The notes beneath the pieces were generated by a model, which was not told where the DNA came from, ran no database searches, and saw only the letters and a program-made list of their open reading frames with translations. From an uncultured Blautia sp. (GTDB lineage Bacteria; Bacillota; Clostridia; Lachnospirales; Lachnospiraceae), in assembly GCF_937880195.1 (NCBI RefSeq), contig NZ_CALFLA010000035.1, positions 1 to 50,694 of the forward strand: DNA of 50,694 nucleotides, given 5' to 3'. The translations under genes and the position numbers were made by a program. Below, one piece after another: positions 15,417-24,766 of this stretch (position 1 is its first letter; each line of letters begins with the position of its first letter).

Positions 15417-15983
15417 TTGGGTACGGCACGTGCGGAAGCGCTGAAGACATCGGACAGGATACTTGATTTTGATCTGTCGGCCGAACTGAATCATGGAATC
15501 GTGGTCAGTAACCTTGCGTATGCGGTGGCCTCAGAAATGGGGCTGGATGAAAAAGTATGTTACGAGCTTGCTCTTGCCGGAATGCTTCATGATATCGGCA
15601 AGCTCCGGCTGACAGAATATATTAACGGACGGGAACGGGATCCTCTTATGATCGAAGAACTGAAGTACGTCCGTATGCATTCTGCTTTGGGATATGAAGA
15701 GCTGAAGGGACAGGGATATTCTAAGTTTGTCCTGGAAAGTATTTTATATCACCATGAGAATTATGACGGTACAGGTTATCCGTATAATCTGACAGGAGAG
15801 GAGATCCCAATTGGAGGAAGGATCTTAAGAGTGTGCGACGTGTTTGCAGCTTTAAGTTCAGACCGTCCCTACAGAAGCGCCTTTGATACTTCAACTGTCA
15901 TGGAACTTATGATTGATGAGATTAAAAACTTTGATATGGAAGTATTTCTTGCATTTCAGAGAGTGATACATAAAAAACAATAA
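15417..15983 (+). CDS. Stand-alone HD-GYP domain phosphodiesterase-like protein
   Basis: The 188-residue protein is a single HD-GYP domain: His58-Asp59 in 'LAGMLHDIGKLRL', then 'YHHENYDGTGYP' (residues 111-122), 'IPIGGRILRVCDVFAAL' and 'DRPYRSAF'. HD-GYP proteins usually hydrolyse cyclic di-GMP or related dinucleotides; no sensor or receiver domain is attached. The start is TTG 15417, because AGGAGGTG at 15403-15410 is an excellent ribosome-binding site; an ATG at 15390 in the same frame lies inside hemZ and has none. It is in the hemZ-hisS-aspS run, 12 nt before hisS. Confidence 0.85.
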   Translation: MGTARAEALKTSDRILDFDLSAELNHGIVVSNLAYAVASEMGLDEKVCYELALAGMLHDIGKLRLTEYINGRERDPLMIEELKYVRMHSALGYEELKGQGYSKFVLESILYHHENYDGTGYPYNLTGEEIPIGGRILRVCDVFAALSSDRPYRSAFDTSTVMELMIDEIKNFDMEVFLAFQRVIHKKQ

Positions 15984-15995
15984 CAGGAGGCAGGC

Positions 15996-17252
15996 ATGGC
16001 ATTAAAGAAAAAACCAGTAACTGGTATGAAAGACATTTTACCAAAGGAGATGGAAATCCGTAATTATGTGATGAACATGATCCGTGAGACTTATGGAAAG
16101 TTTGGATTTTCTTCCATTGAAACTCCCTGCGTGGAGCATATTGAAAACTTAAGCAGCAAACAGGGCGGAGAAAACGAAAAGCTGATCTTTAAAATCCTGA
16201 AAAGAGGAGAAAAGCTGAAACTGGAAACTGCAGAAACAGAAGCAGATCTGGTGGATTCCGGGCTTCGTTACGATCTGACCGTACCTCTTTCCAGATATTA
16301 TTCCAATCATGCCAATGAGCTTCCTTCCCCTTTTAAGGCGCTGCAGATGGGAAACGTCTGGAGAGCAGACCGTCCTCAGAGAGGACGTTTCCGTCAGTTT
16401 ATGCAGTGCGATATTGATATTTTGGGCGAGCCCACATATCTTGCGGAAATTGAACTTGTTCTTGCTACCACAACTCTTCTTGGCAAGCTTGATTTCCATA
16501 ATTTTACTATCCGTATTAATGACAGAAAAATTCTGAAGGCAATGGCAGCGTACAGCGGATTCCCGGAAGAAAGCTTTGATACAGTATTTATTATTCTTGA
16601 CAAAATGGATAAGATCGGTCTTGAAGGCGTAGCTGCAGAGCTTGAAAAAGAAGGTTTTGCAAAAGAAAGTATTGATACGTATCTGGGCATGTTCCGTGAG
16701 ATCACTTCTGATATTGAAGGCGTACGTTACTGCAAAGAGAAACTGAAGGACGTTCTTGATCCGAAGGTTGCAGGAGATCTGGAAACCATTATTTCTTCTG
16801 TAGACGCAGTGAAGAGCGCAGACTTTAAGATTTCCTTTGATCCTACACTGGTGCGCGGAATGTCCTATTACACAGGTCCGATTTTTGAGATTGCAATGGA
16901 CGAATTTGGCGGCAGCGTAGGCGGCGGCGGACGTTATGATGAAATGATCGGTAAATTTACCGGACAGAATACCTCTGCCTGCGGATTTTCCATTGGATTT
17001 GAGCGTATTGTTATGCTGCTTTTAGAAAGAGGCTACGAGGTTCCAGGAGCAGGAACAAAAAAAGCATATCTGATCGAGAAAAATATGCCTGCTGATAAGC
17101 TTCTGACAATTCTGAAACAGGCGGAAGAGGAAAGAAGAGAGGGAATCCAGGTAAATCTTTCTATTATGAAGAAAAACAAGAAATTCCAGAAAGAACAGAT
17201 GATGAGCGAAGGCTATACAGAGTTTGTTGAGTTTTTCCGGGATAAACTATAA
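15996..17252 (+). CDS. hisS: Histidine--tRNA ligase
   Basis: Class II synthetase of 418 residues. Motif 1 lies near 'GFSSIETPCVEHIENL', motif 2 is 'RADRPQRGRFRQFMQCDIDILG', and the histidine-specific motifs are 'LVRGMSYYTGPIFEI' and 'GGGGRYDEMIG', with motif 3 'GFSIGFERIVMLL'. A C-terminal anticodon-binding domain follows. CAGGAGG at 15984-15990 precedes the ATG. No T-box leader is seen upstream; it appears to be transcribed with hemZ and the HD-GYP gene. It is followed 15 nt later by aspS. Confidence 0.96.
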   Translation: MALKKKPVTGMKDILPKEMEIRNYVMNMIRETYGKFGFSSIETPCVEHIENLSSKQGGENEKLIFKILKRGEKLKLETAETEADLVDSGLRYDLTVPLSRYYSNHANELPSPFKALQMGNVWRADRPQRGRFRQFMQCDIDILGEPTYLAEIELVLATTTLLGKLDFHNFTIRINDRKILKAMAAYSGFPEESFDTVFIILDKMDKIGLEGVAAELEKEGFAKESIDTYLGMFREITSDIEGVRYCKEKLKDVLDPKVAGDLETIISSVDAVKSADFKISFDPTLVRGMSYYTGPIFEIAMDEFGGSVGGGGRYDEMIGKFTGQNTSACGFSIGFERIVMLLLERGYEVPGAGTKKAYLIEKNMPADKLLTILKQAEEERREGIQVNLSIMKKNKKFQKEQMMSEGYTEFVEFFRDKL

Positions 17253-17267
17253 AAAGGAGTAAAGACC

Positions 17268-19070
17268 ATGGCAGAAAGTATGAAGGGACTGCACAGAACC
17301 TGCCGCTGTGCAGAAGTCACAAAAGAGATGACAGGCAGCAAAGTAACGCTGATGGGCTGGGTTCAGAAAGCCAGAAACAAAGGCGGTATTGTATTTGTGG
17401 ATCTTAGAGACCGTTCCGGTATCATGCAGGTGATCTTTGAAAACGGAAGCATTGATGAGGAAGGCTTTGAAAAGGCTGGAAAGCTGAGAAGCGAGTTTGT
17501 AATCGCTGTTACCGGTATTGTTGAAAAAAGAGGCGGCGCAGTAAATGAGAATCTTGCAACAGGAGAGATCGAGCTTCGGGCTAATGATCTTCGGGTTCTT
17601 GCAGAGTCCGAGGTTCCGCCCTTCCCCATTGAGGAAAACAGCAAAACAAAGGATGAGATCCGTTTGAAATACCGTTACCTTGATCTTAGAAGACCGGATC
17701 TTCAGAGAAACCTGATGCTGAAAAGCCAGATTGCTATGCTGACAAGAAAGTTTTTTGCAGAAGAAGGCTTTTTGGAGGTTGAAACTCCGATCCTTGGCAA
17801 GACAACTCCAGAGGGAGCAAGAGATTATCTGGTTCCTTCCAGAGTACATCCGGGATCTTTTTATGGTCTACCCCAGTCTCCGCAGCTTTATAAGCAGCTT
17901 CTGATGTGCTCCGGTTATGACCGTTATATTCAGATCGCGCGTTGCTTCCGTGACGAGGATCTTCGTGCAGACCGTCAGCCGGAATTTACTCAGATCGACA
18001 TGGAGCTGTCTTTTGTAGATGTGGATGACGTTATTGATGTAAATGAGAGATATCTGGCCTATGTTTTTAAAGAGGTTCTTGGGGTAGAGGTATCTCTTCC
18101 GATCCAGAGAATTACATGGCAGGAGGCTATGGACCGTTTCGGTTCCGACAAGCCGGATATGCGTTTCGGCATGGAACTTCATGATGTAAGCGAAACAGTA
18201 AAAGACTGTGAATTTGTAGTGTTCAAAGGAGCTCTGGAAGCAGGCGGAACTGTTCGCGGAATCAATGCGAAGGGACAGGGCCAGATGCCAAGAAAGAAAA
18301 TCGACAAGCTGGTTGAATTTGCAAAGGGCTATGGCGCAAAGGGACTTGCCTATATTGCTATTGCAGAAGACGGAACAAGAAAATCTTCTTTTGCAAAATT
18401 CATGAAAGAAGAGGAAATGGACGCTCTTGTTGCTGCAATGGAAGGTAAACCGGGAGATCTGCTTCTTTTTGCCGCAGACAAAAATAAAGTGGTTTATGAT
18501 GTACTGGGAGCTCTTCGTGTGGAGCTTGCGAAACAGATGGAGCTTCTGGACAAAAATGAATACCGCTTTGTATGGGTGACAGAGTTCCCGCTTCTGGAGT
18601 GGAATGAAGAAGAAAACCGTTATACAGCAATGCACCATCCATTTACCATGCCTATGGAGGAGGATCTTCCTCTTCTTGATACAGATCCGGGTAAGGTGCG
18701 TGCAAAAGCATACGATATTGTTTTGAACGGCAACGAAATTGGTGGAGGAAGCGTCAGAATCCACCAGAACGATATCCAGGAAAAAATGTTCCAGATGCTA
18801 GGCTTTACGGAGGAATCTGCATATGAACAGTTTGGCTTCCTTCTGAACGCGTTTAAATACGGCGTGCCGCCTCATGCAGGACTGGCTTATGGTCTTGACC
18901 GTCTTGTAATGCTTATGGCTAAGGTGGACAGCATTCGCGACGTGATCGCTTTCCCGAAGGTGAAGGATGCTTCCTGTCTGATGACACAGTCTCCAAGCAG
19001 GGCAAGCGACGTTCAGCTTGATGAGCTGGGTCTGGAGCTTGCAGAAGAAGAAGAAAAAACAGAAGAATAA
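17268..19070 (+). CDS. aspS: Aspartate--tRNA ligase
   Basis: Class II synthetase of 600 residues with an N-terminal OB-fold anticodon domain (residues 1-110), motif 2 'FRDEDLRADRQPEFTQID', the bacterial GAD insertion (about residues 300-420) and motif 3 'AGLAYGLDRLVMLMA'. Length fits the bacterial type with GAD domain. AAAGGAG at 17253-17259 precedes the ATG. Whether it is discriminating (AspRS only) or also charges tRNA-Asn cannot be decided from sequence here. It ends the housekeeping operon, with a bidirectional terminator after it. Confidence 0.96.
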   Translation: MAESMKGLHRTCRCAEVTKEMTGSKVTLMGWVQKARNKGGIVFVDLRDRSGIMQVIFENGSIDEEGFEKAGKLRSEFVIAVTGIVEKRGGAVNENLATGEIELRANDLRVLAESEVPPFPIEENSKTKDEIRLKYRYLDLRRPDLQRNLMLKSQIAMLTRKFFAEEGFLEVETPILGKTTPEGARDYLVPSRVHPGSFYGLPQSPQLYKQLLMCSGYDRYIQIARCFRDEDLRADRQPEFTQIDMELSFVDVDDVIDVNERYLAYVFKEVLGVEVSLPIQRITWQEAMDRFGSDKPDMRFGMELHDVSETVKDCEFVVFKGALEAGGTVRGINAKGQGQMPRKKIDKLVEFAKGYGAKGLAYIAIAEDGTRKSSFAKFMKEEEMDALVAAMEGKPGDLLLFAADKNKVVYDVLGALRVELAKQMELLDKNEYRFVWVTEFPLLEWNEEENRYTAMHHPFTMPMEEDLPLLDTDPGKVRAKAYDIVLNGNEIGGGSVRIHQNDIQEKMFQMLGFTEESAYEQFGFLLNAFKYGVPPHAGLAYGLDRLVMLMAKVDSIRDVIAFPKVKDASCLMTQSPSRASDVQLDELGLELAEEEEKTEE

Positions 19071-19078
19071 AAAAAGAA

Positions 19079-19123
19079 AACCCCTTGCTGCCGGAATGTG
19101 ATCCGGTTGGAAGGGGTTTTTGC
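19079..19123. terminator. Bidirectional terminator between aspS and the convergent lipoprotein gene
   Basis: AACCCCTT (19079-19086) pairs with AAGGGGTT (19111-19118), with an inner CCGGA/TCCGG stem (19091-19095 and 19102-19106). TTTT follows on the plus strand, and an A-rich stretch (19069-19080) gives T-rich sequence on the minus strand, so it can end both transcripts. Confidence 0.9.
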
Positions 19124-20254
19124 TTAGGATTCTTCCTCATCTGAAACAGGAGTCGTGCTAAGATCACCAAAAATTCCTATGCCGATAGCCTGTCCGTCGT
19201 CACGGAGCTTCCAGGACGCTCCGTCGTTGGCAAGATAAAAAATAGAAGGATGGGTAAGAGTTCCATCATTATTTTCAATATTTTTCAGAAGCAGTTCCAG
19301 AGAATGATTATAACGTTTCTGGGCGCCGTCGATCACAGCGTCAGGAGAAGAAAGGTATTCTTCCAGTTCCTTTTGATAGTCGCTGAGGATTGCGTTACTG
19401 TCAAAGGTGGTGATGTCTGCTTCCACAGTAGCCTGATAGCCGGAGATATCAGATCCTGTGATCTTAAAGTCAAAGGTTTTGTGCATTCTGTCAACCAGAG
19501 CGGCAGCAATGGCGTTTTTGGCATCGTCAGAGGTGGACAAAAGGCTTTCCAGACCAAGATAATTACTCATTTGATCCAGATTCATTGTTTTTAGGGTATT
19601 TAGGTAGACGGTCAGTGTTTCCTCCGGTGTCAGGAGATCACTGTCAGAAAGATAAGTAATAAGACCGCCGACAAGACTGTTTTCCAGATCATGAGTACGC
19701 TGGATTTCCCATTCCTTCTGGTCTGTACCTGTGTCAACAAGAGTAAGGGTACATTTAGTTTTTACAGTTTCGTACTTGTTCTCCTTTAAAAGCTCATTGA
19801 GGATCAGATACCGTTCTTCAAGAGAGCTGGAGCTTTCTTCTGTGTTTTTGGAAGCCGTATCAGCAGCCGTAAGGATGGCGTTTGTAAGGTGAGAGGCTAC
19901 ATAATCTCTGGCAAGAGCCTTGGCGTCAATGGTAGTGAGTTCAAGGCTGGCAGTGGCTTCTTTTTTGTCTTTGCCGGCATGGATGCCCAGGATCCTGTAA
20001 TCGAAATCCTGAAAAAAGAGGGAAAAAACTTCTTCTACTTCCTTGGAAAGTTCGGTTTTTTCTGTGGCGTCAGGAAACAGCTCTGTATGGGAAATGTATT
20101 TTTGAGCAGTATCCGAATCCAGGTTCTTCAGGAGATCCAGTTCGTTTGTGATGACTCCCTTAACGTCTGTCTTATCTGTGTGAGAACAGCCGATAACCAT
20201 AGATACGGCAAAGATAAGCAGAAGAAATGGAATCAGACCTTTTGCGATCTTCAT
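19124..20254 (-). CDS. Lipoprotein of unknown function with two related domains
   Basis: The 376-residue product starts with a lipoprotein signal whose lipobox is VIGC, with Cys23 as the lipidated residue. The mature part contains two similar modules: around residues 88-125 'FDYRILGIHAGKDKKEATAS' continues to 'ARDY', and around 255-290 'FDFKITGSDISGYQATVEAD' continues to 'LSDY'. I read this as an internal duplication, perhaps NTF2-like. I do not recognise a characterised family. On the minus strand GGAAAGGAAAG precedes the start. It is expressed alone, divergent from the MacAB-like operon, from a good promoter. It may be related to DUF5105-type lipoproteins; that is a guess. Confidence 0.75.
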   Translation of the reverse strand: MKIAKGLIPFLLLIFAVSMVIGCSHTDKTDVKGVITNELDLLKNLDSDTAQKYISHTELFPDATEKTELSKEVEEVFSLFFQDFDYRILGIHAGKDKKEATASLELTTIDAKALARDYVASHLTNAILTAADTASKNTEESSSSLEERYLILNELLKENKYETVKTKCTLTLVDTGTDQKEWEIQRTHDLENSLVGGLITYLSDSDLLTPEETLTVYLNTLKTMNLDQMSNYLGLESLLSTSDDAKNAIAAALVDRMHKTFDFKITGSDISGYQATVEADITTFDSNAILSDYQKELEEYLSSPDAVIDGAQKRYNHSLELLLKNIENNDGTLTHPSIFYLANDGASWKLRDDGQAIGIGIFGDLSTTPVSDEEES

Positions 20255-20286
20255 AGATTTCTTTCCTTTCCAAAATATTCCTCTTT

Positions 20287-20315
20287 ATTTTATCAGAAAA
20301 ACAGGGAAAAGTCAA
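20287..20315 (-). promoter_or_regulatory. Promoter of the lipoprotein gene
   Basis: On the minus strand TTGACT (20310-20315) and TAAAAT (20287-20292) are 17 bp apart, about 30 nt upstream of the start codon at 20254. Confidence 0.65.
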
Positions 20316-20433
20316 AAATACGGAAGGCCCTTTGCCGTTTGGTATCATTGGACAGGGAGAATTTACATAAAAAGTGAAAAAATTGTGAAAACTGTGCTGA
20401 TTTTGTCCAGGACTTTTATTTTGAAGAGGAATC

Positions 20434-20442
20434 TGGTATGAT
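20434..20442 (+). promoter_or_regulatory. Extended -10 promoter of the MacAB-like operon
   Basis: TGG followed by TATGAT (20437-20442) forms an extended -10, about 40 nt upstream of the first adaptor gene. No clear -35 is seen, which would fit an activator-dependent or extended -10 promoter. Confidence 0.45.
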
Positions 20443-20489
20443 AAAAAAATCAGATGATACCTTTATCGACAGGAGGTAAATGACAGATT

Positions 20490-22061
20490 ATGAAAAAACG
20501 TATTTTGGTCCTTTTGGGGATTCTTATAATTGGCGGAGCCGGAGTTGGAGTCTGCTGGAAACTGGGATTTTTTGACCGACAGGAAGAAAGCAAGGATATG
20601 GCTTACGTAACAGAGATAAGTCAGCTTCTTGGCCAGGTGTCAGGAGTGACAAACCGGTATGCCGGCGTGGTAGAACCCAGAGAAACCGTGGAGGTGGAAC
20701 TGGAAAACGGCCGCGCTGTCAAAGAAGTGAAGGTAAAGACCGGAGACGAAGTGAAGCAGGGACAGCTTCTTTTTGAGTACGATCTAAGTAGTATTCAGGA
20801 GGACCTTGCAGAAGCACAGCTTGATTTTGACAGGCTTGTAAATGAGGCAGCTAGCCTTAAGGAGCAGATCGCCACTTTGGAAAAAGAAAAAAAATCTGCC
20901 AAAAAGGACGATCAGCTTTCTTATACCATAGAAATCGAAACAAACAAGATGAATCTGAAGAAGAACGAATACAGCCAGAAAAGCAAACAGGCTGAGATTA
21001 CCAAACTTCAGAATACCATGGGAAATACAGAGGTGAGAAGTTCGATTGACGGCGTGATCCAGAAGATCGACACATCCAAAATGACCACAGAAGACGGAAG
21101 TACAGAGGATTACACTTCTGATGACTTCAGTTATTCTGATTCCGGCAGCGGAAATGGCAGTAATGCCTTTATTACGATTTTAAGCACAGGAGCCTACCGG
21201 GTTAAGGGAACTATCAACGAAATGAATGCGGACAGTATTATTGAAGGAGATCCTGTGATCATCCGGTCCCGTGTGGACGAGAATCAGATCTGGAAGGGTA
21301 CCATGGGATCAGTGGACAGAGACAGCGCCAACTCACAGAATAATGATGCTTCTTATATGTGGGGAATGACTGCGGCGGGCGATGATTCTCAGACTACTTC
21401 CAGTACATATCCTTTCTATGTAAATCTGGAATCCTCTGAGGGGATGATGCTGGGGCAGCATGTGTATATAGAGAGAGACGAAGGCCAGGAGGACAAAAAA
21501 GAAGGACTGTGGCTTAGTGAATATTATATTGTGGACGCAGATACTAACAGTCCCTATGTGTGGGCGGTTGATAAGGACAAGCGTCTGGAAAAGAGAAGCG
21601 TGATCCTGGGACAGTATGACGAGGTTCTGGGAGAATACGAGATTGCAGACGGCCTTAGTAAGAAAGACAGTATTGCCTATCCTTCTGAGCTTCTTGAAGA
21701 GGGGATGAGAACAACCAATAACGCGGAAGAAGCCATAGATATGAATCCAGTGGAAGATTCAGATACAGATCTTACAGAAGAAGATATGGAAGATTCCGGT
21801 ATCGTAGACGACGAGGCTTTTCCTGAGGATATAGAACCCAATATGGAGGAAGACCAGGCCTATGAAGATGAGATCTATGAGGACACTGAGTTATATGAGG
21901 AAGGAAATGCCGTGGATGAGGAAACGTATGACGACGGGTCTATGGAAGACGGTATGATGATCGAGGGAGAAGAATACATGGACGATCCTGGCATGGCAGA
22001 AGCCATTCCCCAGGATGAGATCCTGGTTCCCGAAGGCGAAGACATGGAGGTCATGGAATGA
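20490..22061 (+). CDS. HlyD/MacA-family adaptor protein with acidic C-terminal tail
   Basis: The 523-residue protein has an N-terminal membrane anchor (residues 4-24), then the adaptor layout: a lipoyl-like half 'GRAVKEVKVKTGDEVKQGQL', a coiled coil (about 95-165), the second lipoyl half 'TEVRSSIDGVIQKIDTSK', and beta-barrel segments such as 'YRVKGTINEMNADSIIEGD'. The last 110 residues are extremely acidic and low in complexity, which is unusual for the family. In Gram-positive bacteria such proteins work with MacB-type ABC exporters. The gene overlaps the ATPase start by four bases (ATGA). GACAGGAGG lies 5' of the start. The exported substrate is unknown; peptides or antimicrobials are usual. 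Confidence 0.82.
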   Translation: MKKRILVLLGILIIGGAGVGVCWKLGFFDRQEESKDMAYVTEISQLLGQVSGVTNRYAGVVEPRETVEVELENGRAVKEVKVKTGDEVKQGQLLFEYDLSSIQEDLAEAQLDFDRLVNEAASLKEQIATLEKEKKSAKKDDQLSYTIEIETNKMNLKKNEYSQKSKQAEITKLQNTMGNTEVRSSIDGVIQKIDTSKMTTEDGSTEDYTSDDFSYSDSGSGNGSNAFITILSTGAYRVKGTINEMNADSIIEGDPVIIRSRVDENQIWKGTMGSVDRDSANSQNNDASYMWGMTAAGDDSQTTSSTYPFYVNLESSEGMMLGQHVYIERDEGQEDKKEGLWLSEYYIVDADTNSPYVWAVDKDKRLEKRSVILGQYDEVLGEYEIADGLSKKDSIAYPSELLEEGMRTTNNAEEAIDMNPVEDSDTDLTEEDMEDSGIVDDEAFPEDIEPNMEEDQAYEDEIYEDTELYEEGNAVDEETYDDGSMEDGMMIEGEEYMDDPGMAEAIPQDEILVPEGEDMEVME

Positions 22062-22729
22062 TTCTTGAATTACATGGTATTTATAAGGATTACCAACAGG
22101 GAAAAATGACAGTTCCGGTTCTTAAGGATGTGGATTTTTCCATGGAGGAGGGAGAATATGTGGCCATCATGGGGCCTTCCGGTTCAGGAAAAACAACTCT
22201 TATGAACATTATCGGCTGCCTGGATCAGGCAACAAAGGGAGAGTTTATTCTGGATGGGCAGGATATCCGATCATGCTCAGAGAATACCATGTCAGATATC
22301 CGCCTTACAAAGATCGGGTTTGTATTTCAGAGCTTCCATCTTCTTCCAAGGCAGTCTGCTTTGGCAAATGTGGAAATGCCTTTAAATTATGCTCATGTAC
22401 CTAAGAAGGAACGAAGAGAACGAGCTCTGAGAGCTCTTGACCGCGTAGGGCTTTCCGACCGTGTGGATTTTCGTCCCAACCAGCTTTCGGGAGGACAGAT
22501 GCAGCGTGTTGCCATTGCCAGGGCCATAGTGAATAATCCAAAGCTTCTTCTTGCGGACGAGCCTACCGGAGCTTTGGACAGTAAGTCCGGCGCACAGGTT
22601 ATGGAGCTTTTCCAGAAGCTGAACGATGAGGGAGTAAGCGTTCTGATGATCACCCATGACGCGGATATTGCAGCCCATGCCAAACGGGTGGTGACGATCC
22701 GGGACGGCGTGCTCCAGGAAAAGAGGTGA
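22058..22729 (+). CDS. MacB/LolD-type ABC transporter ATP-binding protein
   Basis: The 223-residue ATPase has all nucleotide-binding motifs: Walker A GPSGSGKTT (about residues 36-44), Q-loop 'IGFVFQSFHLLP', signature LSGGQMQR, Walker B 'LLLADEPTGALDS' and the H-loop 'LMITHDAD'. This is the LolD/MacB branch. It overlaps the adaptor upstream by ATGA and is followed 4 nt later by a second adaptor, so it clearly belongs to one operon with the FtsX-type permease at 24767. Confidence 0.93.
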   Translation: MILELHGIYKDYQQGKMTVPVLKDVDFSMEEGEYVAIMGPSGSGKTTLMNIIGCLDQATKGEFILDGQDIRSCSENTMSDIRLTKIGFVFQSFHLLPRQSALANVEMPLNYAHVPKKERRERALRALDRVGLSDRVDFRPNQLSGGQMQRVAIARAIVNNPKLLLADEPTGALDSKSGAQVMELFQKLNDEGVSVLMITHDADIAAHAKRVVTIRDGVLQEKR

Positions 22730-22733
22730 AGCC

Positions 22734-24752
22734 ATGAAGACAGGCAAAAAAATCTTAATCGGGGTACTGGTGACAGCTCTTGCGGCAGGAGGCACTGCAG
22801 GCGCAGCTTATTATTTCCGCCAGAATAATCAGGACACAGTATCGGTCGTGGCTGTGGAAAGTCTGGCGTCTCCTTATTATATGGACGATACTATGCTGGA
22901 CGGAAATATAGTGACAAACGTATCTCAGAATATTATTGTAGATAAAGATATGATCGTTCAGGAAATCTATGCACAGAAGGGTGATACAGTTAAAAAGGGA
23001 GATAAGCTGATTTCTTTTGACATGACTTTGGTGCAGATGGAACTGAACATTGCAAAATTAAAAAAACAGCAGCAGGAACAAAATCTGAATACGGCCATCA
23101 ACAGACTGAAAAGCCTGCAGAACGGAGGCCCTATTGAAGAGGAGGATTCTGTTCTTCCTGATATTCCTGCAGGAGGAAGCTCAGGAGAAGACGAAGAAGA
23201 TATGGATGAGCTGGCGTTCCTTGAGGGAAGTATCAATGGAAATTACCTTGCTGCGGCAGCTATGAAGCCCATACTGGCTATGCTGACAATGGAGGAGCAG
23301 GAGATAGAAAGTGTGGGAGATACCACTTTTTCTTCTGAAGATTTTACCTCCGGCGAAGCTTCCGGAGAAAGCCAGGAAAATCAGGGTGATGATGGAACAG
23401 GCGGGGAAACAGTTCCCCCAGATGAAAATACGGAAGGATCAGGTGACATAGAGTTTGGCGACGGCAGCAGTGTGACGCCAACCCCTTCCGTAGAACCAAC
23501 TCCTTTGCCGGAGCCTTCCCTGACCCCGGAGCCGGAATTTTCAGATGAGATCACGGATGAAGAGATTGAAGCAATCGACCCGGAACCAAATCCCAATGAA
23601 AGCGACATTACAGACGGAACGCCCATGTTTTATCAGAAACTGGACGGAGATACAGAACCCTTTAAGGGAAAAGGAACAAAAAAAGATCCTTTTATCTTTC
23701 TTTGCAGTTCGGCCAAAGGCAGTGTGACTGCAACAGGCGCTTTTCTCAATAAAATGGCAGGCTATCAGCCGGACGGAACAAAGAAGGAGGGAGTAAAGGG
23801 GTACTGGTATCAGCTTGAATTTCACCAGAACGATACCATTACCAACTTCCTTGACAGAAAAGAATCCTGTACAGGCTATTATCTTGTTGACGGAAGCCTT
23901 CTGGAAGCCATGGTAGACGAGACTGCCGAAATGGAATATACCCTGGAAGGAGCTTCCAGATATGAGGAAGATCCTGAAATCCCCGGCGACTGGGAGGGCG
24001 GAGGCGGCGATGGAGAAGCACCGACGATTTCCCGAGAAGAGGCTATTAAAAATCAGAAGAATAAGATTGAGAGCTTGAAGCTGGACATCAGGGAAAGCGA
24101 GATTGAGATCAGTAAGCTGGAAAAGAAAGTAAAAAAAGAAGTGATCTACAGTAAACTGGACGGCGTTGTATCGAATGTAGGAGATCCTCTTACAGGGGCT
24201 TCTGACGGAGATTCTTTTATGACAGTAAAAAGTGAGGACGGCTACTATGTAAAAGGCACAGTAAGCGAACTTCTTCTGGATCAGGTGAAAGAGGGAGCCA
24301 TCCTGAGCTGTTCCGGTACGTCTGGAAACTTTGACGCAGAAGTGATTGACGTTTCAGACTATCCGGTATCGTCAAGCAATTATATGGGAAGCGGAAATCC
24401 CAATGCTTCTTATTATACTTACAGCGCCGCTATTTCTGACAATACCATTCAGGTAACAGAAGAAGACTGGATCAATGTGACACTTAAAAACAATATGTCA
24501 AATTCAAAAGTCATTGTTCTTGACAAGGCCTTTGTAAAATCAGAAGACGGTTCTTATTATGTTTATAAGGATGACAATGGCGTACTTAAGAAGCAGAAAG
24601 TGTCTACAGGAGGCAATGCAAACGGCGGTTATTCTATTCTGATCAAAAGTGGAATTACTTATGAAGACAGAATTGCATTCCCTTATGGAAAAACAGTAAA
24701 AGAGGGAGCAAAGACAAAAGTCAGCACCCTGGAAGAGTTATATGAGCAGTAG
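22734..24752 (+). CDS. Second HlyD/MacA-like adaptor with long low-complexity insert
   Basis: The 672-residue protein has an N-terminal hydrophobic helix (about residues 6-25), then 'DKDMIVQEIYAQKGDTVKKG', the first lipoyl half, and a short coiled coil. A 300-residue insert follows (about 130-430), rich in Asp, Glu, Gly, Pro and Thr, including 'TPTPSVEPTPLPEPSLTPEP'. The second coiled coil, the lipoyl half 'EVIYSKLDGVVSNVGDPL' and the barrel region come after it. The insert contains a folded-looking piece (about 295-395, with several Trp, Tyr and Phe) whose role is unknown. GAGGTGAAGCC precedes ATG 22734. Having two adaptors for one ATPase suggests a hetero-adaptor complex. Confidence 0.8.
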   Translation: MKTGKKILIGVLVTALAAGGTAGAAYYFRQNNQDTVSVVAVESLASPYYMDDTMLDGNIVTNVSQNIIVDKDMIVQEIYAQKGDTVKKGDKLISFDMTLVQMELNIAKLKKQQQEQNLNTAINRLKSLQNGGPIEEEDSVLPDIPAGGSSGEDEEDMDELAFLEGSINGNYLAAAAMKPILAMLTMEEQEIESVGDTTFSSEDFTSGEASGESQENQGDDGTGGETVPPDENTEGSGDIEFGDGSSVTPTPSVEPTPLPEPSLTPEPEFSDEITDEEIEAIDPEPNPNESDITDGTPMFYQKLDGDTEPFKGKGTKKDPFIFLCSSAKGSVTATGAFLNKMAGYQPDGTKKEGVKGYWYQLEFHQNDTITNFLDRKESCTGYYLVDGSLLEAMVDETAEMEYTLEGASRYEEDPEIPGDWEGGGGDGEAPTISREEAIKNQKNKIESLKLDIRESEIEISKLEKKVKKEVIYSKLDGVVSNVGDPLTGASDGDSFMTVKSEDGYYVKGTVSELLLDQVKEGAILSCSGTSGNFDAEVIDVSDYPVSSSNYMGSGNPNASYYTYSAAISDNTIQVTEEDWINVTLKNNMSNSKVIVLDKAFVKSEDGSYYVYKDDNGVLKKQKVSTGGNANGGYSILIKSGITYEDRIAFPYGKTVKEGAKTKVSTLEELYEQ

Positions 24753-24766
24753 AAAGGTGGGATTTT

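Noticed and set aside
15900..17270. T-box leader for hisS or aspS
   Set aside because: The gaps before both genes are only 12-15 nt and contain no T-box-like sequence.
17868..18764. 298-codon minus-strand frame inside aspS
   Set aside because: Antisense shadow of aspS, Cys/His/Phe-rich with no recognisable domain.
20351..20370. Possible sixth regulator site before the MacAB-like operon (GGGAGAATTTACATAA)
   Set aside because: It shares GAGAATTTAC with site 4 but lacks the TTTAG half and the 7-4-7 spacing.
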